This document shows, in pieces, positions 16,609 to 25,267 of a stretch of DNA of 64,000 bases (within the stretch, counting starts at the first letter, position 1; each line of letters starts with the position of its first letter). Source of the stretch: a bacterium (lineage in GTDB: Bacteria; Desulfobacterota; Deferrisomatia; Deferrisomatales; Deferrisomataceae); contig JALUTY010000098.1 in the NCBI GenBank assembly GCA_027021615.1, positions 32,304-96,303 on the forward strand, in the 5' to 3' direction. The translations under genes and the position numbers were made by a program. The notes under the pieces are model-generated. The model was not told the origin of the DNA, made no database searches, and saw only the letters and a program-made list of their open reading frames with translations.

Positions 16609-19600
16609 ATGGAGCTCACCCAGTCCCCCGAACCCGGTGCGCAGCTCCGGGCCTTCCGGGGAGACGTTCTCACACTCGTCCTCGAGGTTTCGCCGCCGGG
16701 GAGCGGGGCGGCATTCGTGCGCACCAACCTGGGCCGGGCCGCCACGGGCCGGGCCGAGGTCGTGGCCGAGGTGGAGGAGCGGAGGCCGGCCCTGGGCCGG
16801 GACTGGCACGACGTGCCCATGGAGACCGTGGGACGGGGGAGGTTTCGGGCGCGGCTGCCCCTGGCCGAGACGGGGGTGTTCGAGGCGAAGGCCTTCTTCC
16901 TGCCCGCGGGCCGGCGGGATCCCCTGTGGCCCTCCGGGCCGAACGTACGGATCAAGGTGGCCCCTCCCCACACCGTGGCGGTGAACAGCCTTTACACCGC
17001 CTTCGTCCGCATGTTCCGGCCGCCGGGGGCCGGGGGCCCGGGAGCCGGCCGGTGCGAGGGGCTGCTGGACGGGCTGGGCTACACGGTGATCCCCCCTTCG
17101 GGAACGTTTCGGCAGCTGGTCCGGCAGCTCGACCACGTGCTGGGAGCCCTGCGCTGCCGAGTCGTCCAGCTCCTTCCGATCCACCCCGTACCCACCACCT
17201 ACGCCCGCATGGGGAGATTCGGAAGTCCCTACGCGGGGCTGGACTTCTTTGACGTGGACCCCGCCCTGGCCGAGTTCGATCGGAAGACCACTCCCCTCGA
17301 TCAGTTCCGCGAGCTGGTGGACGCGGTCCACGCCCGTGGAGGGCGCCTCTTCCTGGACATCCCGATCAATCACACCGGATGGGCCTCGTGGCTTCAGATC
17401 CACCGGCCCCACTGGTTCGCCCGCGACGAGGGAAGGCGGTTCGCCTCTCCCGGGGCCTGGGGCGTAACCTGGGAGGATCTGAGCAAGCTGGACTACCGGC
17501 ACCGAGACCTGTGGCGGTACATGGCCCGGGTGTTCCTGTACTGGTGTCGCCAGGGGGTGGACGGGTTCCGGTGCGACGCGGGCTACATGGTGCCGGTGGA
17601 GGTGTGGCGGTACCTGGTGGCCCGGGTGAGGCAGGAGTACTCGGACACGGTGTTTCTGCTCGAGGGCCTCGGCGGACCCCTGGCCTCGACCGAGGCGCTC
17701 CTGTCCGAGGCAGGGCTGGACTGGGCGTACTCGGAGCTGTTCCAGAACTACGACCGGGCCCAGATCGAGGCCTACCTGCCCGGGGCCGACGCCCTGTCGG
17801 CGTCCCGGGGACTCCTGGTTCACTACGCCGAGACCCACGACAACAACCGCCTGGCCGCCACCTCGGAGACGTTCGCCCGCCTCCGTACGGCGCTGACGGC
17901 GCTGTTGTGTCGGGAGGGGGGCTTCGGCCTCACCTGCGGGGCGGAGTGGCTCGCCGTGGAGAAGCTCGACGTTCACGGCGCCGCAGACCTGAGCTGGGGT
18001 GCCGAGTCGAACCTTATAGGGTGGATCGCCCGGCTGCACGCCGTGCACGAGACCCATCCCTCGTTCCTCCCTGGGGTCCGGATCCGGCTGGTGCACCGGG
18101 GACCGGGCAACGTGCTGGCGGCCCGCCGGGACGCCGCCCAGGGGGGCCACCCCCTCCTGATTGTGGCCAACCTGGACCCCACGGCCCCGGCCCGGGCCGC
18201 GTGGGACCCGACCGCCACCCCACCCGGCCCTTGCCTGTGGGATCTCCTCACGGGCGATCGGGTCGAGCCGGAACCCTCTTCCCACGGCCCCTCGGTGGCT
18301 CTGGCTCCCGGTCAGGTTCGGTGCCTCAGCCCAGGCCCGTCTGCGGTGGAGGCGGTGGAGCGGGCCTTGGCAGCGCCGCCCCGGGAGCCCGAGGCCGTGC
18401 GCCGGCAGCGGCTGAGGGCGAAGGTGATCGAGCTGGCCCGGTGGTACGGGCGGGAGGAGGAGGCTCGGGACCGTCTGGACGAGCTGGCAGAGGCTCTCGA
18501 CCGCGATCCGGCCGACGCCTGCGGCCGGATCGCGGGCCGCGAGTGGCCCCCCGTGACCCGGTGGACCTGGCCCGAGGACACCCGGCGGAGGGTGCCCGTA
18601 GCAGCGGGGAACGTGCTCCTCATCACGGCGCCCCACCCCTTTCGGGCCGACCTGCGGGTGGGTGACCGAACCGTGGCCCGGGAGGACTCGCTGCCGCGCG
18701 GGGAGGGCCGGTTCTGGGCCGTGGTGGTCTCCGGCATCCGGCCAGCGCAGGAGCAGCCGGCAGGGCTGGCCGTGCGGGTGCACGTGCCGGGGGGGACCCG
18801 GGCCACCGAGGCGCCGATCCTGCTGCTGGGCGCCGAGGAGCCCCGGGTCTGTCTGGCGTACGACGCCCGGGAGATCGGAAGGAGCCGGCCCTACGCCCTG
18901 CTGGCCAACGCCCGGGGGGCCATGGCCCAGGTTCGGGCCGGGTGGGGCGAGATCGAGAGCCTGTACGACGCCTGGCTTGCCGGCAACCTCGATCCGAACG
19001 TTCCCGTGGATCGCCATGTGATGCTGGCCCGGATGCGCGGGTGGGTGGTGGTGCGGGGCTACAGCCAGGCGCTGGGTCGGGCCTGCACCGAGCGGTTTGC
19101 CCTGACCCCGGAGGGATCGGCAGCGTGGCGGTTTTCGGTGCCGTGCGGCATGGGCCGGCGGGTGGTCCTGGAGATCGTGCTTCGGCTCTCCCCCGACGAG
19201 AACGCCGTGCACCTCGAGGTCCACCGGCCGCCGGCCGGCGAGGACCGGGAGGCCCTGCCCGACGAGGAGCCGGTCCGGCTGGTGCTGCGGCCCGACGTGG
19301 AGGACCGCCCCAACCACGGCCACACCAAGGCGTTCGCCGGCCCGGAGTCGGCGTGGCCGGCCGCGGTGCGACCCCTTCCGGCCGGATTCGAGTTCGCACC
19401 CCACTCAGAACGGACGCTGCGGGTTACCGCGCTCTCCGGCACGTTTGTGGCCGAGCCGGAATGGCTGTACGGAGTGGATCATCCGTGGGAGGCCTCCCGG
19501 GGCATCGACCCCCTGTCGGATCTCTTCAGCCCCGGATACCTGCGGGTGCGGCTGGCAGGGGGCGAGCGGGCAGTGGTCCGGGCCGAGATCCTCACGGGCC

Positions 19601-20865
19601 GGGAGTTTCCGGCGATCCATCCCCCGCCGGGGATCCGGCGGCCCCCGGGCCCCCAGGTTCCCCTGGGGACGGTGCTGCGGGCCGGTCTGAACCCGTTCCT
19701 GGTCCACCGGGAGGGAGGCCTCACCGTGATCGCGGGGTATCCGTGGTTCCTGGACTGGGGCCGAGATGCGCTGATCTTCGCGCGGGGGATGCTGGCGGCC
19801 GGCCTGGCCGAGGAGGCCCTGGAGATCCTGCTCGGGTTCGCCCGGTTCGAGGACCGCGGCACCCTGCCCAACGTGATCCGCGGGGCGGACGCCTCGAACC
19901 GGGACACCTCGGACGCCCCCCTGTGGCTCGCCGTGGCCGCAGGCGAGGCGGCCGGGGTCCTGGGGCCGACGATCTGGGCGCGACGCTGCGGAGTCAGAAC
20001 CCTGGCGGAGGTGGTCCGTTCCATCGGCAGCCACTACCTGGAGGGCACCCCCAACGGCGTGGGCGTGGACCCGGCCACCGGCCTGGTGTTCAGCCCGGCC
20101 CACTTCACCTGGATGGACACAAACCATCCCGCTGGCACGCCCCGGCAGGGGTATCCGGTGGAGATCCAGGCCCTGTGGTATGGGACCCTGGGGGCTCTGG
20201 AGGCCCTCGACGACGCGCCCCGGTGGCACCAGACCCGGGCCCGGCTGACCGCGTCGTTCGCTGACCTCTTCTTCCGGGAGAACGAGGGGTTCCTGTCCGA
20301 CTGCCTCCACGGCCCCCCGGGCCGGGGCGCGCGGGAGGCCGAGCCTGATGATCATCTGCGGCCGAACCAGCTCCTGGCCCTGACGATGGGCCTGTTCACC
20401 GATACGAGCCGGTGCCGGAGGGTACTGGAGCAGTGCCAGGTCCTGCTGGTGCCGGGGGGGATCCGGAGCCTGGCCGACCGGCCGGTACGCCACCCCCTGC
20501 GGGTGGAGCACCAGGGCCGACCGGTCCTCGATCCCCAACGGCCCTACCGAGGACGCTACGAGGGCCCTGAAGACCCGGAGCGCAAGGCCGCCTACCACAA
20601 CGGCACCGCCTGGACCTGGCCGTTTCCCCTGTACGCTGAGGCGTTGTGGCGGGTGTTCGGCGGCGGGGTGGCTGCAGAGGCCCGATCGCTCCTGTACTCG
20701 GTCCGGGGCCTCCTGGAGGCCGGATGCGCAGGCCTGGTGCCCGAGATCCTGGACGGCGATGCCCCCCACGCCCAGCGGGGATGCGGGGCACAGGCCTGGG
20801 GGGTGTCGGAGCTCGTGCGGGTGCTTGCGCTTCTGGAGGGGAGGGATAAGGTGGAGCCGCGGTGA
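16609..20865 (+). CDS. Bifunctional glycogen debranching enzyme, GH13 + GH133 fusion
   Basis: A very long 1418-residue protein. The N-terminal half is a GH13 glucanotransferase/amylase barrel with all four conserved regions: DIPINHTG, GVDGFRCDAGY (nucleophile about D323), FLLEGLGG (acid/base about E352) and YAETHDNN (about D411). A linking domain follows. The C-terminal third (about 900-1418) is a GH133 amylo-alpha-1,6-glucosidase, recognised from GYPWFLDWGRDALIFARG, RFEDRGTLPNVI, FTWMDTN and NGTAWTWPFPLYAEAL. The two activities needed to debranch glycogen, chain transfer and 1,6-hydrolysis, are thus in one chain, as in eukaryotic AGL. The ATG is the only good start (GGAGCCTCCCC upstream is a weak site). 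It leads the glycogen cluster. Confidence 0.88.
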   Translation: MELTQSPEPGAQLRAFRGDVLTLVLEVSPPGSGAAFVRTNLGRAATGRAEVVAEVEERRPALGRDWHDVPMETVGRGRFRARLPLAETGVFEAKAFFLPAGRRDPLWPSGPNVRIKVAPPHTVAVNSLYTAFVRMFRPPGAGGPGAGRCEGLLDGLGYTVIPPSGTFRQLVRQLDHVLGALRCRVVQLLPIHPVPTTYARMGRFGSPYAGLDFFDVDPALAEFDRKTTPLDQFRELVDAVHARGGRLFLDIPINHTGWASWLQIHRPHWFARDEGRRFASPGAWGVTWEDLSKLDYRHRDLWRYMARVFLYWCRQGVDGFRCDAGYMVPVEVWRYLVARVRQEYSDTVFLLEGLGGPLASTEALLSEAGLDWAYSELFQNYDRAQIEAYLPGADALSASRGLLVHYAETHDNNRLAATSETFARLRTALTALLCREGGFGLTCGAEWLAVEKLDVHGAADLSWGAESNLIGWIARLHAVHETHPSFLPGVRIRLVHRGPGNVLAARRDAAQGGHPLLIVANLDPTAPARAAWDPTATPPGPCLWDLLTGDRVEPEPSSHGPSVALAPGQVRCLSPGPSAVEAVERALAAPPREPEAVRRQRLRAKVIELARWYGREEEARDRLDELAEALDRDPADACGRIAGREWPPVTRWTWPEDTRRRVPVAAGNVLLITAPHPFRADLRVGDRTVAREDSLPRGEGRFWAVVVSGIRPAQEQPAGLAVRVHVPGGTRATEAPILLLGAEEPRVCLAYDAREIGRSRPYALLANARGAMAQVRAGWGEIESLYDAWLAGNLDPNVPVDRHVMLARMRGWVVVRGYSQALGRACTERFALTPEGSAAWRFSVPCGMGRRVVLEIVLRLSPDENAVHLEVHRPPAGEDREALPDEEPVRLVLRPDVEDRPNHGHTKAFAGPESAWPAAVRPLPAGFEFAPHSERTLRVTALSGTFVAEPEWLYGVDHPWEASRGIDPLSDLFSPGYLRVRLAGGERAVVRAEILTGREFPAIHPPPGIRRPPGPQVPLGTVLRAGLNPFLVHREGGLTVIAGYPWFLDWGRDALIFARGMLAAGLAEEALEILLGFARFEDRGTLPNVIRGADASNRDTSDAPLWLAVAAGEAAGVLGPTIWARRCGVRTLAEVVRSIGSHYLEGTPNGVGVDPATGLVFSPAHFTWMDTNHPAGTPRQGYPVEIQALWYGTLGALEALDDAPRWHQTRARLTASFADLFFRENEGFLSDCLHGPPGRGAREAEPDDHLRPNQLLALTMGLFTDTSRCRRVLEQCQVLLVPGGIRSLADRPVRHPLRVEHQGRPVLDPQRPYRGRYEGPEDPERKAAYHNGTAWTWPFPLYAEALWRVFGGGVAAEARSLLYSVRGLLEAGCAGLVPEILDGDAPHAQRGCGAQAWGVSELVRVLALLEGRDKVEPR

Positions 20866-20930
20866 GAAGGGGCGGATCGGAAAACCCATTGCCCTCGGCC
20901 CTCGGCCGAGGCGAACCTTCGAGGGAGACC

Positions 20931-21218
20931 ATGGCGAGAACCAAGCGAACCAAGACGGGGAGACGGCGGGTTCGATTCGAGTACCGGGCCGAGCCAGGCC
21001 ACCGGGTGTGCGTGGCCGGGAGCTTCAACGGGTGGGACCCCCAACGCACGGTGCTGGTGGACCGGACCGGAAAGGGCGACTACAGCCGGGCGGTCCTGCT
21101 GGTGCCCGGCCGGTACGAGTACAAGTTCGTAATCGACGGCGTGTGGTGCGTGGACCCGGAGAACCCCCGCTGGGTCCCCAACGAGTTCGGCACGCTCAAC
21201 AGCGTGCTGGAGCTGTGA
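20931..21218 (+). CDS. Stand-alone glycogen-binding (CBM48/AMPK-beta-like) protein
   Basis: A 95-residue protein that is essentially one CBM48 domain. VCVAGSFNGWDP, VLLVPGRYEYKFVIDGVW and the final NSVLEL are the marks of the AMPK-beta glycogen-binding module; the tryptophans and lysine that stack on glucan are present. A short basic tail (ARTKRTKTGRRR) precedes it. The ATG after CGAGGGAGACC is the start. It has no catalytic domain of its own. Placed between the debranching enzyme and glycogen synthase, it probably tethers one of the enzymes to glycogen or senses the polymer. Confidence 0.85.
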   Translation: MARTKRTKTGRRRVRFEYRAEPGHRVCVAGSFNGWDPQRTVLVDRTGKGDYSRAVLLVPGRYEYKFVIDGVWCVDPENPRWVPNEFGTLNSVLEL

Positions 21219-21274
21219 GGGCTGGGGAGCCCCTCCCCGTGGACGGACAGCGGATCCTCTGAGAGGAGGCGCGG

Positions 21275-22780
21275 GTGCGGCGACGGAGACCCAGAATCCT
21301 GATCGTGACTCCGGAGATCACGTATCTCCCGGAGGGCATGGGCAACCTGTCGAACCGGCTCACGGCCAAGGCCGGGGGGCTGGCCGACGTGTCGGCCTCA
21401 CTGGTGGCCTCGCTCCACGACCTAGGGGCGGACGTGCACGTGGCGCTGCCCCACTACCGCCAGCTGTTCCACATCGACATCGGTCGGTTCATCAGCGACG
21501 AGCTGCGCACGTACCTGAGCAAGCTGCCGGAGGACCAGGTTCACCTGGCCGAGGATCGGATCTTCTACTACCGCGACGCGGTCTACAGCGGCTACGAGAC
21601 CGAAAACCTCAAGCTGGCCCTGGTGTTCCAGAGGGAGGTGATCAATAACATCATGCCCAGGGTACGGCCCGACCTGGTCCACTGCAACGACTGGATGACG
21701 GGGCTGGTGCCGGCCCACGCCCGCCGGCTGGGGATCCCCAGCCTGTTCACCGTGCACAACATCCACAGCCGGGAGACCACCTTGGCCCGGGTGGAGGACC
21801 TGGGCATCGATGCCGCCGAGTTTTGGCAGAACCTCTACTACGTGAGCCTCCCGGGCCCATACGAGCAGACCCGGGAGGCGGTGCCGATCGATCTGCTCAC
21901 GAGCGGGATCTTCGCCGCCCACTTCATCAACACCGTGAGCCCCACGTTTCTCCGGGAGATCGTGGAGGGGCGCCACGACTTCGTGCCCGCGCCGGTTCGG
22001 GAGGAGATCCGGAACAAGCACGACGCCGGGTGTGCCGAGGGAATCCTGAACGCGCCAGACCCCTCGTACCATCCCGTGCGGGACGGGGCCCTGGTGGCCC
22101 GGTACGGCCCCGAGCGTCATCCCGAGGCGAAGCGGGAGAACAAGCTGGCGTTCCAGCGCACCCTGGGGCTCGAGACCGACCCCGAGGCCCCCCTGTTCTT
22201 CTGGCCGTCTCGGCTGGACCCCGTGCAGAAGGGCTCCGACCTGCTCGCCCACATCCTGTACGAGACCGTGTCGGCCCACTGGGCCGAGGGGCTGCAGGTG
22301 GCGTTCGTGGCCAACGGCCCGGCCGCCGAGGTGTTCGCGGAGATCGTCCGGTTCCACGGCATCGGCCAGAGGGTGGCGGTGCATCCGTTTCGAGAGGACC
22401 TGTCGCGGCTGGGGTACGCGGCCGCGGACTTCGTCTTGATGCCGTCCCGGTTCGAGCCGTGTGGGCTGCCCCAGATGATCGGCATGCTCTACGGCGCGCT
22501 ACCCGTGGTCCACGACACCGGGGGGCTACACGACACCGTGGAGCCCCTGGATCCGGAGGCCGGCCGGGGCAACGGGTTTCGGTTCGAGGTGTACGACCCT
22601 CCCGGGCTCCGCTGGGCGATCGAGCAGGCTGTGGCGTTCCACCGCCTGCCCCCCGGGGTCCGGGCCCGGGAGATCCGCCGGATCATGGCCGGGGCGGCAG
22701 GTCGGTTCACCCATGCCGAGACCGCCCGGCGCTACATCGAGCTCTACGAGCGCATGCTCGCGCGTCCGCTGGTGGGATGA
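21275..22780 (+). CDS. glgA: Glycogen synthase
   Basis: A 501-residue GT5 glycogen/starch synthase that extends alpha-1,4-glucan from a nucleotide-glucose donor. The N-terminal donor loop is KAGGLADVSASL; HCNDWMTGLVPAHAR, FTVHNIHSR and the C-terminal SRFEPCGLPQMIGMLYGALPVV with the retaining-GT glutamates are intact. A GTG start after GAGAGGAGGCGCG is used. The coding end overlaps the branching-enzyme start (ATGA), so the two are translationally coupled. No ADP-glucose pyrophosphorylase gene lies in the window. Confidence 0.93.
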   Translation: MRRRRPRILIVTPEITYLPEGMGNLSNRLTAKAGGLADVSASLVASLHDLGADVHVALPHYRQLFHIDIGRFISDELRTYLSKLPEDQVHLAEDRIFYYRDAVYSGYETENLKLALVFQREVINNIMPRVRPDLVHCNDWMTGLVPAHARRLGIPSLFTVHNIHSRETTLARVEDLGIDAAEFWQNLYYVSLPGPYEQTREAVPIDLLTSGIFAAHFINTVSPTFLREIVEGRHDFVPAPVREEIRNKHDAGCAEGILNAPDPSYHPVRDGALVARYGPERHPEAKRENKLAFQRTLGLETDPEAPLFFWPSRLDPVQKGSDLLAHILYETVSAHWAEGLQVAFVANGPAAEVFAEIVRFHGIGQRVAVHPFREDLSRLGYAAADFVLMPSRFEPCGLPQMIGMLYGALPVVHDTGGLHDTVEPLDPEAGRGNGFRFEVYDPPGLRWAIEQAVAFHRLPPGVRAREIRRIMAGAAGRFTHAETARRYIELYERMLARPLVG

Positions 22781-24786
22781 TGGGGACGTCCGATCGCCCC
22801 CCCCCGTGGGGAGACCCCTGGCTCGAACCGTACCGGGACGCGATCGAGGACCGCCGGCGCCGGATCCGCCGGTGGGCCCGCCGGCTCACCGGGGGGCGGG
22901 CCTCGCTTGCGGACTTCGCCAGCGGGCACACTTACTTCGGCCTCCATCGGACGCCGGGGGGATGGCGCCTGGCCGAGTGGGCGCCGGCGGCCAAAGCGAT
23001 CTATCTCGTCGGCGATGCCACCGGATGGGAGGAGCGGGAGCCGTTCCGGTTCCGCCGGCTGGACGACCACGGCCGGTGGGAGCTGGTGCTGCCGGCCGAC
23101 GCCCTGTGTCACGGCCAGCACTACAAGCTCCGGATCCACTGGGCCGGGGGGGCGGGCGACCGGATCCCGGCCTGGGCCCGCAGGGTGGTCCAGGACCCGG
23201 AGACCGGGGTGTTCAGCGCCCAGGTGTGGGTGCCGGATCGGCCGTACCGTTGGCGCCACCCCAGGCCGGAGCCTTCCGCCGAGGCACCGCTGGTGTACGA
23301 GGCCCACGTGGGCATGGCCCAGGAACGGGAAGGGGTCGGCACCTACGCCGAGTTTCGGGACCGGGTACTGCCTCGCATCGTGCGGGCCGGCTACAACACC
23401 GTGCAGCTCATGGCCGTGGCCGAGCACCCCTACTACGGCTCGTTCGGTTACCATGTGTCGAGCTTCTTCGCGGCCTCGAGCCGGTTCGGCACCCCCGAGG
23501 ACCTGAAGTCCCTGGTGGACGCGGCCCACGGGCTGGGGCTCCGGGTCACGATGGATCTCGTGCACTCCCACGCGGTCAAGAACGAGAACGAGGGTCTGGG
23601 TCGGTACGACGGCACCCGGTACCAGTTCTTCCACGCCGGGCCCCGGGGCGAGCACCCGGTGTGGGACTCGCTCCTGTTCGACTACGGGAAACCCGAGGTG
23701 CTCCACTTCCTGCTCTCGAACTGCCGGTTCTGGTTGGACGAGTACCGGATGGACGGGTTCCGGTTCGACGGGGTTACGAGCATGCTGTTCCTGCACCACG
23801 GTCTGGGGCACGCGTTCTCCGGGTACGACGAGTACTTCGGACCCCAGGTGGACGAGGACGCGTACGCCTACCTGGCTTTGGCGAACGAGGTGGTCCACCA
23901 GGTGTGGCCCGACGCGCTCACCGTGGCCGAGGACGTGAGCGGCATGCCGGGACTGTGTGCCCCCGTCGGCCAAGGAGGAGCCGGGTTCGACCGCCGGCTG
24001 GCCATGGGGGTGCCCGACTGCTGGTTCCGCCTGGTGCGCGAGGTTCCCGACGAGGCCTGGGACCTGGGATGGGTGTGGCACGAGCTCAACAATCGGCGGC
24101 CCGAGGAGCGGGTGATAAGCTACGCCGAGAGCCACGACCAGGCCCTGGTGGGGGGCAAGACCCTCATCTTCGAGCTGATCGGGGACGCGATGTACGGCCA
24201 CATGCGGCAGGACGAGCCTGACCTCCGGGTGGAGCGGGGCGTTGCGCTGCACAAGATGATCCGGCTGGCCACCCTGGCCACGGCCGGCCACGGGTACCTG
24301 GCGTTCATGGGCAACGAGTTCGGCCACCCCGAGTGGGTGGACTTCCCCCGGGAGGGGAACCGGTGGTCCTACTGCTACGCACGGCGGCAGTGGAGCCTGG
24401 CCGACGATCCGGACCTGCGTTACCACGGCTTGGCCGAGTTCGACCGGCAGATGCTTGCCCTCGCCCGGCAAGAGGGGTTCGTGGGGCGGGCCGAGCCGCG
24501 GCTCCTGCTGCTTCGACCGGAGGACAAAGTCCTGGGGTTTGCCCGGGGCCGGTTGCTGTTCTTCTTTAACTTCCATCCAGCCCGATCCCGCACGGACTAT
24601 TCGGTGGAGGTGCCGCCAGGGGTCTACGATCTCGTTCTCGACACCGACGAGCTTCGGTTTGCCGGGCCCGGCCGCCTGGTGGCGGGACAGCGGTTCTTCA
24701 CCCATCCCCTGCCCGGCGGAACCCTGGGGATCCGGCTGTACCTGCCCAGCCGGTGCGCCCTGGTGCTGCGGCGCGAGGCTGGATGA
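22777..24786 (+). CDS. glgB: 1,4-alpha-glucan branching enzyme, eukaryote-like type
   Basis: A 669-residue GH13 branching enzyme with an N-terminal CBM48 region (about 45-150) and the catalytic barrel. Conserved regions: DLVHSHAVKN, MDGFRFDGVTSM (nucleophile Asp), TVAEDVSGMPGLC (acid/base Glu) and SYAESHDQALVG. Together with MGNEFGHPEWVDFPR and YARRQWSLADD, these match eukaryotic GBE1-type enzymes much more closely than Escherichia coli GlgB. The start overlaps the glgA stop; two consecutive ATGs are available. It forms the alpha-1,6 branches of glycogen. Confidence 0.93.
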   Translation: MMGTSDRPPPWGDPWLEPYRDAIEDRRRRIRRWARRLTGGRASLADFASGHTYFGLHRTPGGWRLAEWAPAAKAIYLVGDATGWEEREPFRFRRLDDHGRWELVLPADALCHGQHYKLRIHWAGGAGDRIPAWARRVVQDPETGVFSAQVWVPDRPYRWRHPRPEPSAEAPLVYEAHVGMAQEREGVGTYAEFRDRVLPRIVRAGYNTVQLMAVAEHPYYGSFGYHVSSFFAASSRFGTPEDLKSLVDAAHGLGLRVTMDLVHSHAVKNENEGLGRYDGTRYQFFHAGPRGEHPVWDSLLFDYGKPEVLHFLLSNCRFWLDEYRMDGFRFDGVTSMLFLHHGLGHAFSGYDEYFGPQVDEDAYAYLALANEVVHQVWPDALTVAEDVSGMPGLCAPVGQGGAGFDRRLAMGVPDCWFRLVREVPDEAWDLGWVWHELNNRRPEERVISYAESHDQALVGGKTLIFELIGDAMYGHMRQDEPDLRVERGVALHKMIRLATLATAGHGYLAFMGNEFGHPEWVDFPREGNRWSYCYARRQWSLADDPDLRYHGLAEFDRQMLALARQEGFVGRAEPRLLLLRPEDKVLGFARGRLLFFFNFHPARSRTDYSVEVPPGVYDLVLDTDELRFAGPGRLVAGQRFFTHPLPGGTLGIRLYLPSRCALVLRREAG

Positions 24787-25267
24787 TTTCCGCTAGGACG
24801 CTGGGAGGTTGGGAGGCTTGAAAATATGCGTAGTATCAAAGCGTTCCGAGCATGGCCACGCCTCTTTGGCGTCACCTCACGGTCTCGGGGGGGCAGGGGG
24901 CTGGATTCGGCTAGGCGGCCTGGCGGCTCTCGAACCTGCCAAATATCGAGGGTATGCTCTAGTGTCGTGTTTCGGAAATTTCGTGCTATTCCCAAGGGGT
25001 GGGGCTGGGGGCCCCTCCTTCGCTGAACGGCCTCGCAGGGGCCGCCTCGGTGCGGTCCGCTGCGGCGCGTGAGGGCACGCGCCGCGGCCGCTCCCCCGGC
25101 GCCGGGCGGCCCGGGCTGCTCGGCCGTCGCGCTTCGTCGGAGCCTCCAGCCCCACCGATCGTTTGGCGGCGGTTCGGGGAAGCGGCCTAGTTGCCCAGCC
25201 CCCCAGCGGGCCGAAGGCCCTAGACCGACGACCGACGACCGTCAACCGAAGTTACAAGGATGCCTTC
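24787..25267. other. Non-coding gap between glgB and glgP
   Basis: No gene is supported. It contains an 8-bp-period tract (GGGAGGTTGGGAGGCT near 24804), a GC-rich block at about 25066-25100 that resembles one at 56463-56500, the hairpin GGGCCGAAGGCCC (25208-25220) and four heptanucleotide units just before glgP. No clear promoter or terminator was found. Confidence 0.5.
25222..25249. repeat. Heptanucleotide repeat, 4 units
   Basis: AGACCGA-CGACCGA-CGACCGT-CAACCGA followed by AGTTACAAGG, the last part of which is the ribosome site of glgP. It directly follows the GGGCCGAAGGCCC hairpin, a pairing also hinted at before the biotinyl carrier and at 35642-35731. Confidence 0.7.

Noticed and set aside
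16243..19404. 1053-codon minus-strand frame opposite the debranching enzyme.
   Set aside because: High-GC antisense shadow; composition is His/Pro/Gly/Arg-rich and no family motif appears, whereas the plus strand has complete catalytic motifs.
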